DNA of 64,000 nucleotides, taken from NCBI GenBank assembly GCA_000163555.2, contig ADAC02000001.1:558001-622000 (forward strand), given 5' to 3'. Under the pieces are notes generated by a model that saw only the letters and a program-made list of their open reading frames with translations, was not told where the DNA came from and did not search any database. Below, one piece after another: positions 43,875 to 52,305 of the stretch; position 1 is the stretch's first letter, and each line of letters begins with the position of its first letter. The stretch is from an alpha proteobacterium HIMB114. GTDB lineage: Bacteria > Pseudomonadota > Alphaproteobacteria > Pelagibacterales > Pelagibacteraceae. The translations under genes and the position numbers were made by a program.

Positions 43875-44177
43875 TTATTTTTTTATGTCTGGTTTTTCAA
43901 CAAAACGTTGTTGAGGAAATTCAGCTGTAAAAGTTCCAGTTCCTTTGCACTGATTTTTAGTATTTTCTCCTCTGCCCCGATTATCCGTAGTTGCTTTAGG
44001 TAATGTAGAACCATTACAATCTAAATCTAATTGGACATTGCCAACAACTTTTACAGTAATTTCCTTAAATGTTATTCCTTTGGCAACTGTTTCTGTGCTA
44101 AAGTTATTATAAACAAAACTTGCAAACAAAAATGCAAAAAAAGCTAATACAAAAACTTTTAAATCTTTTTTATTCAT
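43875..44177 (-). CDS. Small membrane-anchored exported protein, unknown
   Basis: This 100-residue protein has an N-terminal hydrophobic helix (VFVLAFFAFLFASFVY, 9-24) that serves as signal anchor or signal peptide. A short periplasmic part follows, with cysteines in LDCNGS and NQCKGTG. No family is recognised. It converges on pilT with no gap. Its first 46 bp are antisense to the N-terminal codons of the next gene. A pilus-related role is only suggested by its neighbour. Confidence 0.65.
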   Translation of the reverse strand: MNKKDLKVFVLAFFAFLFASFVYNNFSTETVAKGITFKEITVKVVGNVQLDLDCNGSTLPKATTDNRGRGENTKNQCKGTGTFTAEFPQQRFVEKPDIKK

Positions 44178-44518
44178 TAATACTTATTTTATTAACAATG
44201 CTTTTATTTAGCAATCAATCTTTTGCTAATATTTATGGAATAGATTGTTCAAATAAAAAAGGGACAACAAAATGGGTTTATTCCTTTAAGAGAAAAGCTA
44301 TCGTTTTATATGAACAAGATAGCAAAAAAACTAAAGTTAAATTTGAAATTAAAAAAGAAACTCCAAGCTTTTTAGAAGCCAAAGGAACGTTAAATGACTT
44401 TAAAACAACAGTTACCTTTGATATTGGAAAAAAAGAAGTCACTGTTTTGCAATCTGCAATTCAAGGTAAGAACTATTTCATGCAGTGTTCTGAGCCAAAA
44501 GTTTTAAAGCAAGAATAA
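44132..44518 (+). CDS. Small exported protein, unknown
   Basis: This protein has 128 residues from the ATG at 44132, chosen because it gives a good signal peptide (MQKKLIQKLLNLFYSLILIL, h-region to about 26, cleavage near NQSFA). The mature part of about 95 residues has cysteines near both ends (GIDCSN and MQCSEP), likely paired. An ATG at 44198 would leave only a ten-residue leader. With the 44132 start it overlaps the divergent gene's 5' end by 46 bp. No family is recognised. Confidence 0.65.
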   Translation: MQKKLIQKLLNLFYSLILILLTMLLFSNQSFANIYGIDCSNKKGTTKWVYSFKRKAIVLYEQDSKKTKVKFEIKKETPSFLEAKGTLNDFKTTVTFDIGKKEVTVLQSAIQGKNYFMQCSEPKVLKQE

Positions 44519-44908
44519 TTAAAATATTAATGTAAGCTTGGTTCCACCGCCCTCACCCATGTGCTGGTAATCAACTTTTTCACAAATATTTCTAATAAAA
44601 TGAACACCAAGTCCTCCTGGTTTTACATCATCTAGTTCTCTTGGTTGAATTTGTTCAATTGGAACCTGTTTACCATAATCTCTAATTTGAATAATTAAAT
44701 TTAGATCTTTAACCTCAAAAGTTACATCAATTTTTTTATCTTTTTCTAAATTATATGCATACCTTATAACGTTTTGAACCGCTTCATCCGTTGCAAGAAT
44801 AACGCTGTCTTGATCTACTTTTTCAAATCCTTTTTCTTTAATAAAAGATTTAAGCTGATCTCTAATTATTTTTAAATTTGATGGATCTGATAAAATACTA
44901 AAATTCAT
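44519..44908 (-). CDS. RsbW/SpoIIAB-like anti-sigma-type serine kinase
   Basis: This is a 129-residue stand-alone HATPase domain. The N-box is ATDEAVQNVIRYAY (N46), the G1 box IRDYGK (D77) and the G2 box PGGLGVHFIRNICEKVDY. The C-terminal GGGTKLTLIF also fits. In Rsb systems such kinases phosphorylate a STAS partner and inhibit a sigma factor or other target. The STAS protein at 15480 and the SpoIIE phosphatase at 23326 are the obvious partners. No sigma factor is in the window. It converges on the preceding gene with no gap. Confidence 0.93.
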   Translation of the reverse strand: MNFSILSDPSNLKIIRDQLKSFIKEKGFEKVDQDSVILATDEAVQNVIRYAYNLEKDKKIDVTFEVKDLNLIIQIRDYGKQVPIEQIQPRELDDVKPGGLGVHFIRNICEKVDYQHMGEGGGTKLTLIF

Positions 44909-44958
44909 ATATTTTAATTAATAATACTTTAATCTATAACAATTCATAAAGAATAACC

Positions 44959-45351
44959 ATGAATGAAAAAAAAATTATTCAAATTGCAGCAAACACAGAA
45001 AGTTTTGGTTTAGAAAATAAATTTCCTTTAAAAGCAAAGTCAAAAAATAAAGTTTGTGGTGATGAAATTTCAGTTGAGGTGAATAAAGACATCAATGAAA
45101 TGAGATTTGAGACTCAATCTTGTATCTTTACCCAAGCCTCAGCAGCTATTCTTGCTAATCATTTAGCTAAAATGCATAAACTTGGGTTAGAAAATGTTCT
45201 TGATGTAATCAAAAAAAAACTTAATGGTGAGACAATAGATTTGCCAATACAAATTAAAGATTTAGATTTTTTAACTCATAAAGATCATAAAACTAGAAAA
45301 GAGTGTATTGCACTACCCTTTAATGCTGTAATAAAAGCTATTCATGATTAA
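44959..45351 (+). CDS. IscU/SufU-type Fe-S scaffold-like protein
   Basis: This 130-residue protein has the three-cysteine pattern of U-type scaffolds: C33 in VCGDEISVEV, C55 in ETQSCIFTQASAAIL and C116 in RKECIALPFNAV. It is smaller than IscU and diverged from the SufU at 49394. It overlaps sufE by 8 bp, which suggests the pair works together in sulfur transfer. Alphaproteobacteria often carry this short scaffold-like gene apart from the suf operon. It may be an accessory scaffold rather than the main one. Confidence 0.8.
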   Translation: MNEKKIIQIAANTESFGLENKFPLKAKSKNKVCGDEISVEVNKDINEMRFETQSCIFTQASAAILANHLAKMHKLGLENVLDVIKKKLNGETIDLPIQIKDLDFLTHKDHKTRKECIALPFNAVIKAIHD

Positions 45352-45739
45352 AGATTTAATTAAAGCAAAGGGTGATGAAATTTCTGTACTAGAAGGGACA
45401 GACCGACTTCAGTATTTAATTGACCTTGCTAAAGAAGCTGGTGCTTTAGAGGATAAATATAAAGTTGATCAAAATAAAATATTTGGGTGCGCATCTAATC
45501 TTTGGGTAGTTGGAGAAAAAGATAATAGAAATATGAAATATCAATTTGATGCAGACGCTTTTATTACAAAAGGGACAACTAAATTTGTAATTGATATTTT
45601 AAATAATCAACCCGCTGAAGAAATTTCAAAATTGTCTAAAGAAGATTTTAAACCCCTTGGTATTATGGAGCTTCTAACTGCTCAACGCCAAAGTGGATTG
45701 AGTAATTTATTAGATTTCTTGATTAAACTGGCTAAATAA
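45344..45739 (+). CDS. sufE: SufE sulfur-acceptor protein
   Basis: SufE takes persulfide sulfur from SufS and hands it to SufB. The protein has 131 residues, with the catalytic C49 in the loop FGCASNLW. The conserved segments RLQYLIDLAK near 21, the strand before the loop, and LGIMELLTAQRQSGL near the C terminus fit the family. It overlaps the upstream scaffold-like gene by 8 bp. It lies about 4 kb from the suf operon, which has SufU instead, so both types of SufS partner seem present. Confidence 0.92.
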   Translation: MIKDLIKAKGDEISVLEGTDRLQYLIDLAKEAGALEDKYKVDQNKIFGCASNLWVVGEKDNRNMKYQFDADAFITKGTTKFVIDILNNQPAEEISKLSKEDFKPLGIMELLTAQRQSGLSNLLDFLIKLAK

Positions 45740-45781
45740 TCAACATAATGTTGCCAGAAACAATATTCAAAAAACATTAAC

Positions 45782-46894
45782 ATGAAAAAAATTATTCTTT
45801 GTACAGGTGGTACGGGTGGTCATATCTTTCCAATGATTGCACTCTATGAAGAATTAAAAAAAAATCACAAAGTTAAAATTATTACAGATAGTAGAGCCAT
45901 AAAATATTTAGATCAGGTTGATGATTTAACAATTATACCAGCAGAAAGTCCTTACCGAAAAAAAGGCTTTATACATTTTATAAAATCAGCATTTATTATT
46001 TTTATTTCAATGATTAAAAGTTTTTTTATCATTTTTTTTTATAAACCAAATATCGTGGTTGGATCAGGTGGCTATGTTTCGTTTCCAGTATTAATGATCG
46101 CAAGATTTTTAAAAATTAAGTTTTTTCTTTATGAAACCAATTCTGTTTTAGGTAGAGTGAACCAATTATTTTTACCTCATTGTTATAAATTATTGACTGG
46201 ATATGAGCTTATTTCCTCATTTCCAGAAAAGTTTAACGACAAAATGGTTTATGTAGGCCAGCTTGTTAGGTCGCAATTTAATAAAATTAATGAAGAAGGA
46301 TTGTTTTATGGAAAAACATCAAAAGAAGATGAGGCATTAAATATATTAATATTAGGTGGTAGCCAGGGTGCAAAAGTATTTGGTGAAAAACTACCAGAAA
46401 AATTTCTTTCTTTGGCAAAGAAAAATGTGAAACTTTCTTTGAGTCAACAAGTTCAAGAAGATCAAATAAAAAAAGTTGGCAGTTATTATGAAAATAATAT
46501 CAAAGCCTCTCAGATTATTGAAAAAAAACTTGGGTTTAGCTTTATGCTATTTACCTTTTCTAATCATATTGAAAATTTTGTTAAAAAAGCAGATATAGTT
46601 ATTTGCAGATCAGGTTCATCAACTTTGTCTGAACTTGCAAGTGCAAACAAACCTTTTATTGCTGTACCATTAAAAAATTCTTTAGATAATCATCAATATC
46701 ACAATGCAAAGTATTATGCTGATCAGGATTGTTGTTGGTTAGTTGAGGACAATCAAGAGATGGGTTTTAAAATTGAAAGAATAATTGAAAATGTTTTTCG
46801 AACAAGAGTTTTGCTTAATCATAAAATTGAAAATTTAATTAAGTTAAAAAGAGGAAACCCAATAGATAATTTTATAAATCAAATTACAAAATAA
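45782..46894 (+). CDS. murG: MurG (UDP-GlcNAc:lipid I GlcNAc transferase)
   Basis: MurG makes lipid II from lipid I at the inner-membrane cytoplasmic face. The 370-residue GT-B enzyme has the N-terminal GGTGGHIFPMIAL loop, VVGSGGYVSFPVL, YETNSVLGRVNQL, LGGSQGAKVF and the C-terminal acceptor segment ICRSGSSTLSELASANKPFIAVPL with DNHQYHNAKYY. Membrane-associating hydrophobic stretches are seen at about 62-82. It is not in a division/cell-wall cluster here but alone between sufE and zapE. Confidence 0.93.
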   Translation: MKKIILCTGGTGGHIFPMIALYEELKKNHKVKIITDSRAIKYLDQVDDLTIIPAESPYRKKGFIHFIKSAFIIFISMIKSFFIIFFYKPNIVVGSGGYVSFPVLMIARFLKIKFFLYETNSVLGRVNQLFLPHCYKLLTGYELISSFPEKFNDKMVYVGQLVRSQFNKINEEGLFYGKTSKEDEALNILILGGSQGAKVFGEKLPEKFLSLAKKNVKLSLSQQVQEDQIKKVGSYYENNIKASQIIEKKLGFSFMLFTFSNHIENFVKKADIVICRSGSSTLSELASANKPFIAVPLKNSLDNHQYHNAKYYADQDCCWLVEDNQEMGFKIERIIENVFRTRVLLNHKIENLIKLKRGNPIDNFINQITK

Positions 46895-46895
46895 A

Positions 46896-47957
46896 TTAGG
46901 TCACCATTGGTGATGTAAGCTCATATAATCTACTTTTAGTTCTTTTAAAAACAAACTCTAATGCACTTGCAGAACTAATATCTTCTAGTGAAGTTTTTGA
47001 ACTTACCATTAATTTTATTCTGTTTTCATAAAAGACGTCGATTAAGGTAATGAAGCGTTGTTGTTGGTTTGCAATTCCTTCATGAAAATTTGGAATATTT
47101 TCAATGATGATAAATTTACAAAATTTTGCAATCTCAATATAGTCTTCTGCGCCAAGGTTCTGATCACATAGTTCTTTAAAATCAAACCTTGCTACACCAT
47201 CATAAAATTGCTCAAGTGGAAACTTTCTTCCTCTAATAATAATTTCTTTTTGAAGTTTCTTTCTATCCTTTGTAAGTTTTCTAAATAATTGATTAATACT
47301 TGATAAAGCCTTTTTATCATTTGGGTAAAAGAAACGATTAATTTTTGTGACATCTTGTTTTCTAAAATCAACGTCGCCTTTAAGTTCGTACTCATGAATT
47401 TTTTCTTTAATCACTTTTAAAAAAGGTAAAAATTGTTCTCTTTGTAATCCATCTTTATAAAGATCGTTAATTTTTATATTTGAAGTAATTAAGATAAATA
47501 TTTTTTCATCAAATAAACTTTCAAATAACTTTCCTAAAATCATGGCATCAACGATATTGGTGACTTGGAACTCGTCAAAATATAGAAAATCTATTTTTTC
47601 TTTTAATGCTCTTGCATATTGAGTGAGTAAATTTTCAGCTTTGTCGTTTTTTTGGTTTTGTTGAAGGTAATCATGCACTTCAATCATAAATTTATTAAAA
47701 TGAGTTTTTTTCTTTTTAATATCTAAGTACTGATAAAACTCATTACAAATCATGGTCTTACCAACTCCAACATCACCATGAATATAATAACCAAGCTGAG
47801 CAGGTGCTTTTGAAAATAATTTTTTTAACAGTGTTTTATCTTGCTTTATAATGGCATCAAATTCTTCAAATTTTTCAACTAAATCAAGCTGTTCGTTGTT
47901 TTTTTTAATGCTGTTTTTTTTGCAAAAGCTTTCAAATGCCTGTTTAAATGATTTCAT
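46896..47957 (-). CDS. zapE: Cell division protein ZapE / AFG1-like ATPase
   Basis: This 353-residue AFG1-family ATPase has Walker A YYIHGDVGVGKTMI (61-68), the family-specific HFNKFMIEVHDYL, Walker B LYFDEFQVTNIVDAMIL and LITSNIKINDLYKDGLQREQFLPF. It has only one AAA domain of the short type found in bacteria, where ZapE associates with the division ring. Convergent with murG (one-base gap) and divergent from nadK. Confidence 0.93.
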   Translation of the reverse strand: MKSFKQAFESFCKKNSIKKNNEQLDLVEKFEEFDAIIKQDKTLLKKLFSKAPAQLGYYIHGDVGVGKTMICNEFYQYLDIKKKKTHFNKFMIEVHDYLQQNQKNDKAENLLTQYARALKEKIDFLYFDEFQVTNIVDAMILGKLFESLFDEKIFILITSNIKINDLYKDGLQREQFLPFLKVIKEKIHEYELKGDVDFRKQDVTKINRFFYPNDKKALSSINQLFRKLTKDRKKLQKEIIIRGRKFPLEQFYDGVARFDFKELCDQNLGAEDYIEIAKFCKFIIIENIPNFHEGIANQQQRFITLIDVFYENRIKLMVSSKTSLEDISSASALEFVFKRTKSRLYELTSPMVT

Positions 47958-47999
47958 ATTTTTAATTCGAATATGTTATAACAAATTTTGATACCAATA

Positions 48000-48764
48000 A
48001 TGAAGTCTATAAATTTACATATAATTGCTGATAAAACTAAAAAAGCTGAAAAAGTCAGACAATCACTAATAAAATCTCATTCAAATTCTACTCCTGCTGC
48101 CTGTGACTATATTGTCGTCATTGGTGGAGATGGTTTTATGCTCCATAGCTTAAAGAAACTTCAAAAATACAATAAACCCTTTTATGGCGTTAATACGGGT
48201 AACAGAGGTTTTCTTTTAAATAAACATGGCGCTGGAAATATTATTTCAAAAATAAAAAAATCATCATCAATAAGTTTGTATCCACTGGAAGCAAAAATAA
48301 AAACTCAAAATTCAACAAAAAAAATAATAGCTATTAATGAAGTATCCATTTTCAGACATAGCAAACAAACAACTAAATTAGAAATTCAACTTGATAAGAA
48401 AAAAAGAATTAAAGAACTTGTTGGTGATGGTGTATTAGTGGCAACACCCGCAGGTAGTACGGCTTATAATTTATCTGCCAAAGGGCCTATTTTAAATTTA
48501 GATAGTCAGTATTTAGCTGTCACACCTATTAGTCCTTTTAATCCAAGAGGTTGGAGAGGTGCAATTGTATCTAATCAGTCAAAAATTATTATTAAAAATC
48601 TAGATTCTAAAAAAAGACCAGTTAATGCAGTTGCTGATAATATTGAAGTTAAACATATAAAAACTGTGGAGATTAAACTGAATAAAAATAAAAAATTTAT
48701 TCTACTTTATAATAAAAAGTTTGGCTTAAAAGAAAGAAATTTAGCTGAACAGTTTAAATTTTAA
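48000..48764 (+). CDS. nadK: NAD kinase
   Basis: This 254-residue enzyme phosphorylates NAD to NADP. The catalytic GGDG motif is at 42-45 (VVIGGDGFMLHSL). NTGNRGFLLN and GDGVLVATPAGSTAYNLSAKGPI follow, with the NE-binding segment INEVSIFRH. I start it at the ATG at 48000 rather than a TTG twelve bases upstream. The 3' end overlaps the convergent sufA stop by 11 bp. It is shorter than E. coli NadK, as is usual in alphaproteobacteria. Confidence 0.94.
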   Translation: MKSINLHIIADKTKKAEKVRQSLIKSHSNSTPAACDYIVVIGGDGFMLHSLKKLQKYNKPFYGVNTGNRGFLLNKHGAGNIISKIKKSSSISLYPLEAKIKTQNSTKKIIAINEVSIFRHSKQTTKLEIQLDKKKRIKELVGDGVLVATPAGSTAYNLSAKGPILNLDSQYLAVTPISPFNPRGWRGAIVSNQSKIIIKNLDSKKRPVNAVADNIEVKHIKTVEIKLNKNKKFILLYNKKFGLKERNLAEQFKF

Positions 48765-49089
48765 AAGACTCACCGCATCCACATCGTTCAGTTTCATTTG
48801 GATTATTAAACACAAATGATGATGTAAATTTATCAACCTTATAATCCATCTCAGTACCAAGGAGATACATAATTGCTTTTGGATCAATAAAGACATTTAC
48901 GCCTTCAACTTCAATTTTTTCATCTCCATCAATAAGTTGTTCAACATAATTCATGTCATAAGTCATTCCAGCACAACCTCCTGATTTAACTGATATGCGC
49001 AACCCCAAGGCATTTTTATATTCATCAGAACTCATGATTTCTTTAAGTCTTGTTTTTGCTTGATTTGAAAATGTTAATATTGAACTCAT
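48754..49089 (-). CDS. sufA: A-type Fe-S carrier protein (SufA/IscA family)
   Basis: This 111-residue carrier has the three cluster-binding cysteines: C39 in VKSGGCAGMTY and C103/C105 in ERCGCGESF. It receives clusters from SufBCD and delivers them to apoproteins. It is the last gene of the suf operon and its ATG overlaps the SufT stop by 4 bp. The precise subtype (SufA, IscA or ErpA) cannot be fixed by eye. Confidence 0.92.
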   Translation of the reverse strand: MSSILTFSNQAKTRLKEIMSSDEYKNALGLRISVKSGGCAGMTYDMNYVEQLIDGDEKIEVEGVNVFIDPKAIMYLLGTEMDYKVDKFTSSFVFNNPNETERCGCGESFKI

Positions 49090-49397
49090 AAGCCTAATTC
49101 CAATCTTGCCGCCTCTGACATTTTAGTTTTATCCCAAGGTGGTTCCCAAACAATTTTAACTTCTACTTCTTCAAGTTCATCAATTTCTTCAACAGTTCGT
49201 CTTACTTGCATTGGTAAAGTTTCAGCAACTGGGCAATGTGGACTGGTTAATGTCATATCAAGTGAAGCTTTTTTTCCATCGATTTTAACATCATAAATTA
49301 AACCGAGTTCATAAATATCAACTGGAATTTCTGGATCATAAACTGTTTTTAATTTCTCAACAATTTTATCCATTAATTTTGTATCTTGCTCATTCAT
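49086..49397 (-). CDS. sufT: SufT (DUF59/MIP18 family Fe-S assembly factor)
   Basis: This 103-residue DUF59 protein has YDPEIPVDIYELGLIYD, followed by LDMTLTSPHCPVAETLP, with the conserved cysteine in SPHCP, and KIVWEPPWDKTKMSEAARLELG at the C terminus. SufT helps cluster maturation or delivery. It overlaps its neighbours by 4 bp on each side (SufU upstream, SufA downstream) in the suf operon. Confidence 0.93.
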   Translation of the reverse strand: MNEQDTKLMDKIVEKLKTVYDPEIPVDIYELGLIYDVKIDGKKASLDMTLTSPHCPVAETLPMQVRRTVEEIDELEEVEVKIVWEPPWDKTKMSEAARLELGL

Positions 49398-49852
49398 ACT
49401 TTTGCCTCTGTATTATAATTATCACGATTCAAAGCTGCATTAAAGGTAGACCAGCTCATCGTTGCACATTTTGAGCGCATTGGAAATTTTTGTAATTCAG
49501 AAAAAGTCATTAATAATGTTTTTTCCTCATTATTTAGTAAATCAAAATTAAACTCTTTATTTTCAACCATTTTAATAAAATTTTCTAAGATATTTTTTGA
49601 GTCTTGTACTGACTTTTTATTTAAAACTTTTGTTAGAATAGAAGCCGATGCGATTGAAATTGCACACCCTGCTCCTTGAAAACAAATTTCATCATTAATA
49701 TCATTCTTAATATTTGTAAAAATTTCAACCTTATCTCCACATAAAGGATTGTTACCGTTAGCTTGATGGGTACAAGTTTTAAGTGATTTAAAATTAAGTG
49801 GATTTTTACTGTGTTCTAAAATGGTCTGCTGATAAATTCCAATCTCACTCAT
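49394..49852 (-). CDS. sufU: SufU scaffold/sulfurtransferase
   Basis: This 152-residue U-type protein has C38 and D40 in NPLCGDKVEI, C63 in GAGCAISIASASIL and C129 in RSKCATMSW, the zinc/cluster ligands of SufU. The inserted region between about 76 and 112 fits SufU rather than IscU. It follows sufS immediately (no spacer) and overlaps sufT by 4 bp. It probably accepts sulfur from SufS. Confidence 0.92.
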   Translation of the reverse strand: MSEIGIYQQTILEHSKNPLNFKSLKTCTHQANGNNPLCGDKVEIFTNIKNDINDEICFQGAGCAISIASASILTKVLNKKSVQDSKNILENFIKMVENKEFNFDLLNNEEKTLLMTFSELQKFPMRSKCATMSWSTFNAALNRDNYNTEAKV

Positions 49853-51061
49853 TTAACCAAAAATCTTCTGACATTTTTTAATAGCCTCATCTAAAACTAA
49901 AATGTCATCTTTATTATTATAAACTCCAAATGATACTCGAACTGATGAATTCGCATTTAATCTGTCATGTAAAATTTGACAGCAATGATGTCCTCCCCTA
50001 ACTGCTACGCCCTCCTGATCAAATATAGTGGATACATCATGAGAGTGAATATTTTTAATATTAAATGAAAATACACTTCCTTGCTCTTTAGGTGAACCAA
50101 CAAACTCCACTGCATTATTTTTTCTAAGTGTCTCTAAAGCAAAATCCTTTAATTGATCTTCATATTTACAAATCTTTTCTTTTCCTATCTGATTTATAAA
50201 ATTAATCGATTCCTTTAAAGCCACAACTTCTGCAGTTGGCATAGTTCCAGCTTCAAATTTCCAAACTCCTTTTGCATAAGCAACGTCATCTTTTGATACA
50301 AAATCAATCATACCGCCGCCTCCGATAAAAGGATCAAAAGATTCTAACCACTTGTACTTTACATAAAGCAAACCCAGTCCTGTTGGACCATACATTTTGT
50401 GAGCTGAAAAAGCGTAAAAATCACACCCCAGTTCTTGCATATCTGTTTTTAAATGAGCAGCACCTTGTGTTCCATCAACACAAACAGGAATATTATGTTT
50501 ATCAGCAATTTCTTTAATTTTTTTTATATCAACAATTGTGCCTGTTACATTTGACATATGTGTTACAGCTATAATTTTTGTTTTATCAGTAATTAATTCT
50601 GGAAGTTTATCGATCAATAAATTTCCATCATCATCAACTGGAATAAATTTAATCACAACTTTTTTCTTTTTTCTAATAAAGTGCCATGGAACATAATTTG
50701 CATGATGTTCAAGTTCAGTGGATATAATTTCATCTCCTTCATTGATAAATTTTTCTCCAAAACAATGAGCGATTAAATTTAATGACTCTGTTGAATTTTT
50801 TGTGAAAACGATTTCTCCATCATCTTTACAGTTAATAAATTTTTTTAATTCTTGTCTTGTCTCTTCATATTTCTCAGAAGCATTAGATGCTAACTGATAA
50901 ATACCTCGCCCAACGTTTGCAAATTCATATGAATAAAACTCATTCATTTTATCAATAACTGATTTTGGTTTTTGTGAAGAGTTTGCGCTATCGAGGTAAG
51001 TTAAATTTTTACCTTTGATTTTTTTTTCAAAAATTGGAAACTGGTCTTTAACGTCTATCAT
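49853..51061 (-). CDS. sufS: Cysteine desulfurase SufS
   Basis: This 402-residue PLP enzyme (group II desulfurase) provides sulfur for clusters. The PLP lysine is K222 in AFSAHKMYGPTG. The catalytic cysteine is C360 in VRGGHHCCQ, where a second cysteine follows directly; this differs from the usual HHCA. LEHHANYVPW and VTHMSNVTG are also typical. It sits between sufD (two-base gap) and sufU. Confidence 0.96.
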   Translation of the reverse strand: MIDVKDQFPIFEKKIKGKNLTYLDSANSSQKPKSVIDKMNEFYSYEFANVGRGIYQLASNASEKYEETRQELKKFINCKDDGEIVFTKNSTESLNLIAHCFGEKFINEGDEIISTELEHHANYVPWHFIRKKKKVVIKFIPVDDDGNLLIDKLPELITDKTKIIAVTHMSNVTGTIVDIKKIKEIADKHNIPVCVDGTQGAAHLKTDMQELGCDFYAFSAHKMYGPTGLGLLYVKYKWLESFDPFIGGGGMIDFVSKDDVAYAKGVWKFEAGTMPTAEVVALKESINFINQIGKEKICKYEDQLKDFALETLRKNNAVEFVGSPKEQGSVFSFNIKNIHSHDVSTIFDQEGVAVRGGHHCCQILHDRLNANSSVRVSFGVYNNKDDILVLDEAIKKCQKIFG

Positions 51062-51063
51062 TT

Positions 51064-52305
51064 CTAGGTGTTATTAATTTCATTTAATTTATTGTAAAAA
51101 ATATTTCTCACATCTTCATTTTTTACTTTATTTATCACTTCAGCTAAAAAACCCTCAATCATCATACATTTTGCTTGAGGCTCATTAATACCTCTTGATC
51201 TTAAATAAAATATAGATTCTTGATCAATGCTTCCAGAAGATGAGCCATGTGAACATTTTACATCATCCGCATAAATTTCTAATTCAGGTTTAGATAAAAA
51301 TTTTGATCTATCTGATAATAATAATGCTCTTGATAATTGATACCCGTCAGTCTTTTGAGCTTTTGAGTCTACAAAAATTTTACCTTGAAAAGCTGCAACA
51401 GAGTCATCATGTAGTGCAGATTTTACAAACTGAGAACTTCTTGTGTTTTCTTCATTATGATTGATTTCCCATTTAATTTCATGAAAACATTTTTGACTTA
51501 AATGCTGAATGTTATTTAGTGATACGAATGCATTTGTTCCATTCAAATCTGCAATGATTTCATCACGACAAGAACTCACATTATGAGAAAAGTTAAATTT
51601 TTCAAATTCAGAGTTTTGTTTCAACTTTGATCTTATAAAATTATAAATTGTTTTATTATTATTTGTACTATTTAAATAATATTTTACTAAATTAGCATCT
51701 TGTTCTAATTCAATGTCTAAATTTTTAGTAAAGAATAAATCTTTTTCATCTTCAAAAATATTTTTCTCATAAATTTCAGCTTTTGAATTTTTATCCAGAT
51801 AAATATAATTTTTATTATTGATATTGTTTCCATCAAAATCTTTTGAAAAATAATTATAAATGACTATGGGTTTTTTAATGTTTACATTGCTATCTACTCT
51901 GATTTCAAATCCAGGCGTAAAGAATGCATTATTAAAATCTAAGATTTGATTTTTTTCAATCTCATAAAATTGATCTTGTTTATATTTAGTAATTTCTAAA
52001 CCTTCTTCTTTAATATCATCACTAATCAGCACTCCGTCTTTTAACAAAACTCTATAATGATCAAATTTTTCAAAGTGAGTGTCATTAAAAGATTTGTTCT
52101 GATTTAAAGAAAACTTTAAATTTTGAAAATGAATAAGGTCTTTTGATAAAGGTGAATATTTCCAATGCTCTTGCTTTAAACTTGGAACTCCCTTTTGACA
52201 AAATCTTTCAAATGCATCAATACGTGATTGTACACTTTCAGAATTGATGAATTCTAAGTTTTTAAAACCTTCAAAATGATTTTTGAGTTTTTCTAAATCG
52301 TTCAT
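51064..52305 (-). CDS. sufD: SufD, SufBCD scaffold subunit
   Basis: This 413-residue protein pairs with SufB and SufC in the Fe-S scaffold complex. The conserved C-terminal part has FQGKIFVDSKAQKTDGYQLSRALLLSDRS, PELEIYADDVKCSHGSSSGSID and FYLRSRGI, the SufBD core. The N-terminal half is diverged and rich in Lys and Asn, in keeping with the AT-rich genome. It starts one base from the sufC stop. Confidence 0.95.
   Translation of the reverse strand: MNDLEKLKNHFEGFKNLEFINSESVQSRIDAFERFCQKGVPSLKQEHWKYSPLSKDLIHFQNLKFSLNQNKSFNDTHFEKFDHYRVLLKDGVLISDDIKEEGLEITKYKQDQFYEIEKNQILDFNNAFFTPGFEIRVDSNVNIKKPIVIYNYFSKDFDGNNINNKNYIYLDKNSKAEIYEKNIFEDEKDLFFTKNLDIELEQDANLVKYYLNSTNNNKTIYNFIRSKLKQNSEFEKFNFSHNVSSCRDEIIADLNGTNAFVSLNNIQHLSQKCFHEIKWEINHNEENTRSSQFVKSALHDDSVAAFQGKIFVDSKAQKTDGYQLSRALLLSDRSKFLSKPELEIYADDVKCSHGSSSGSIDQESIFYLRSRGINEPQAKCMMIEGFLAEVINKVKNEDVRNIFYNKLNEINNT

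Noticed and set aside
45744-45762. Short dyad CAACATAATGTTG between sufE and murG as a terminator or operator
   Set aside because: The stem is only six bases with no T-run and AT-rich chance dyads are common here.
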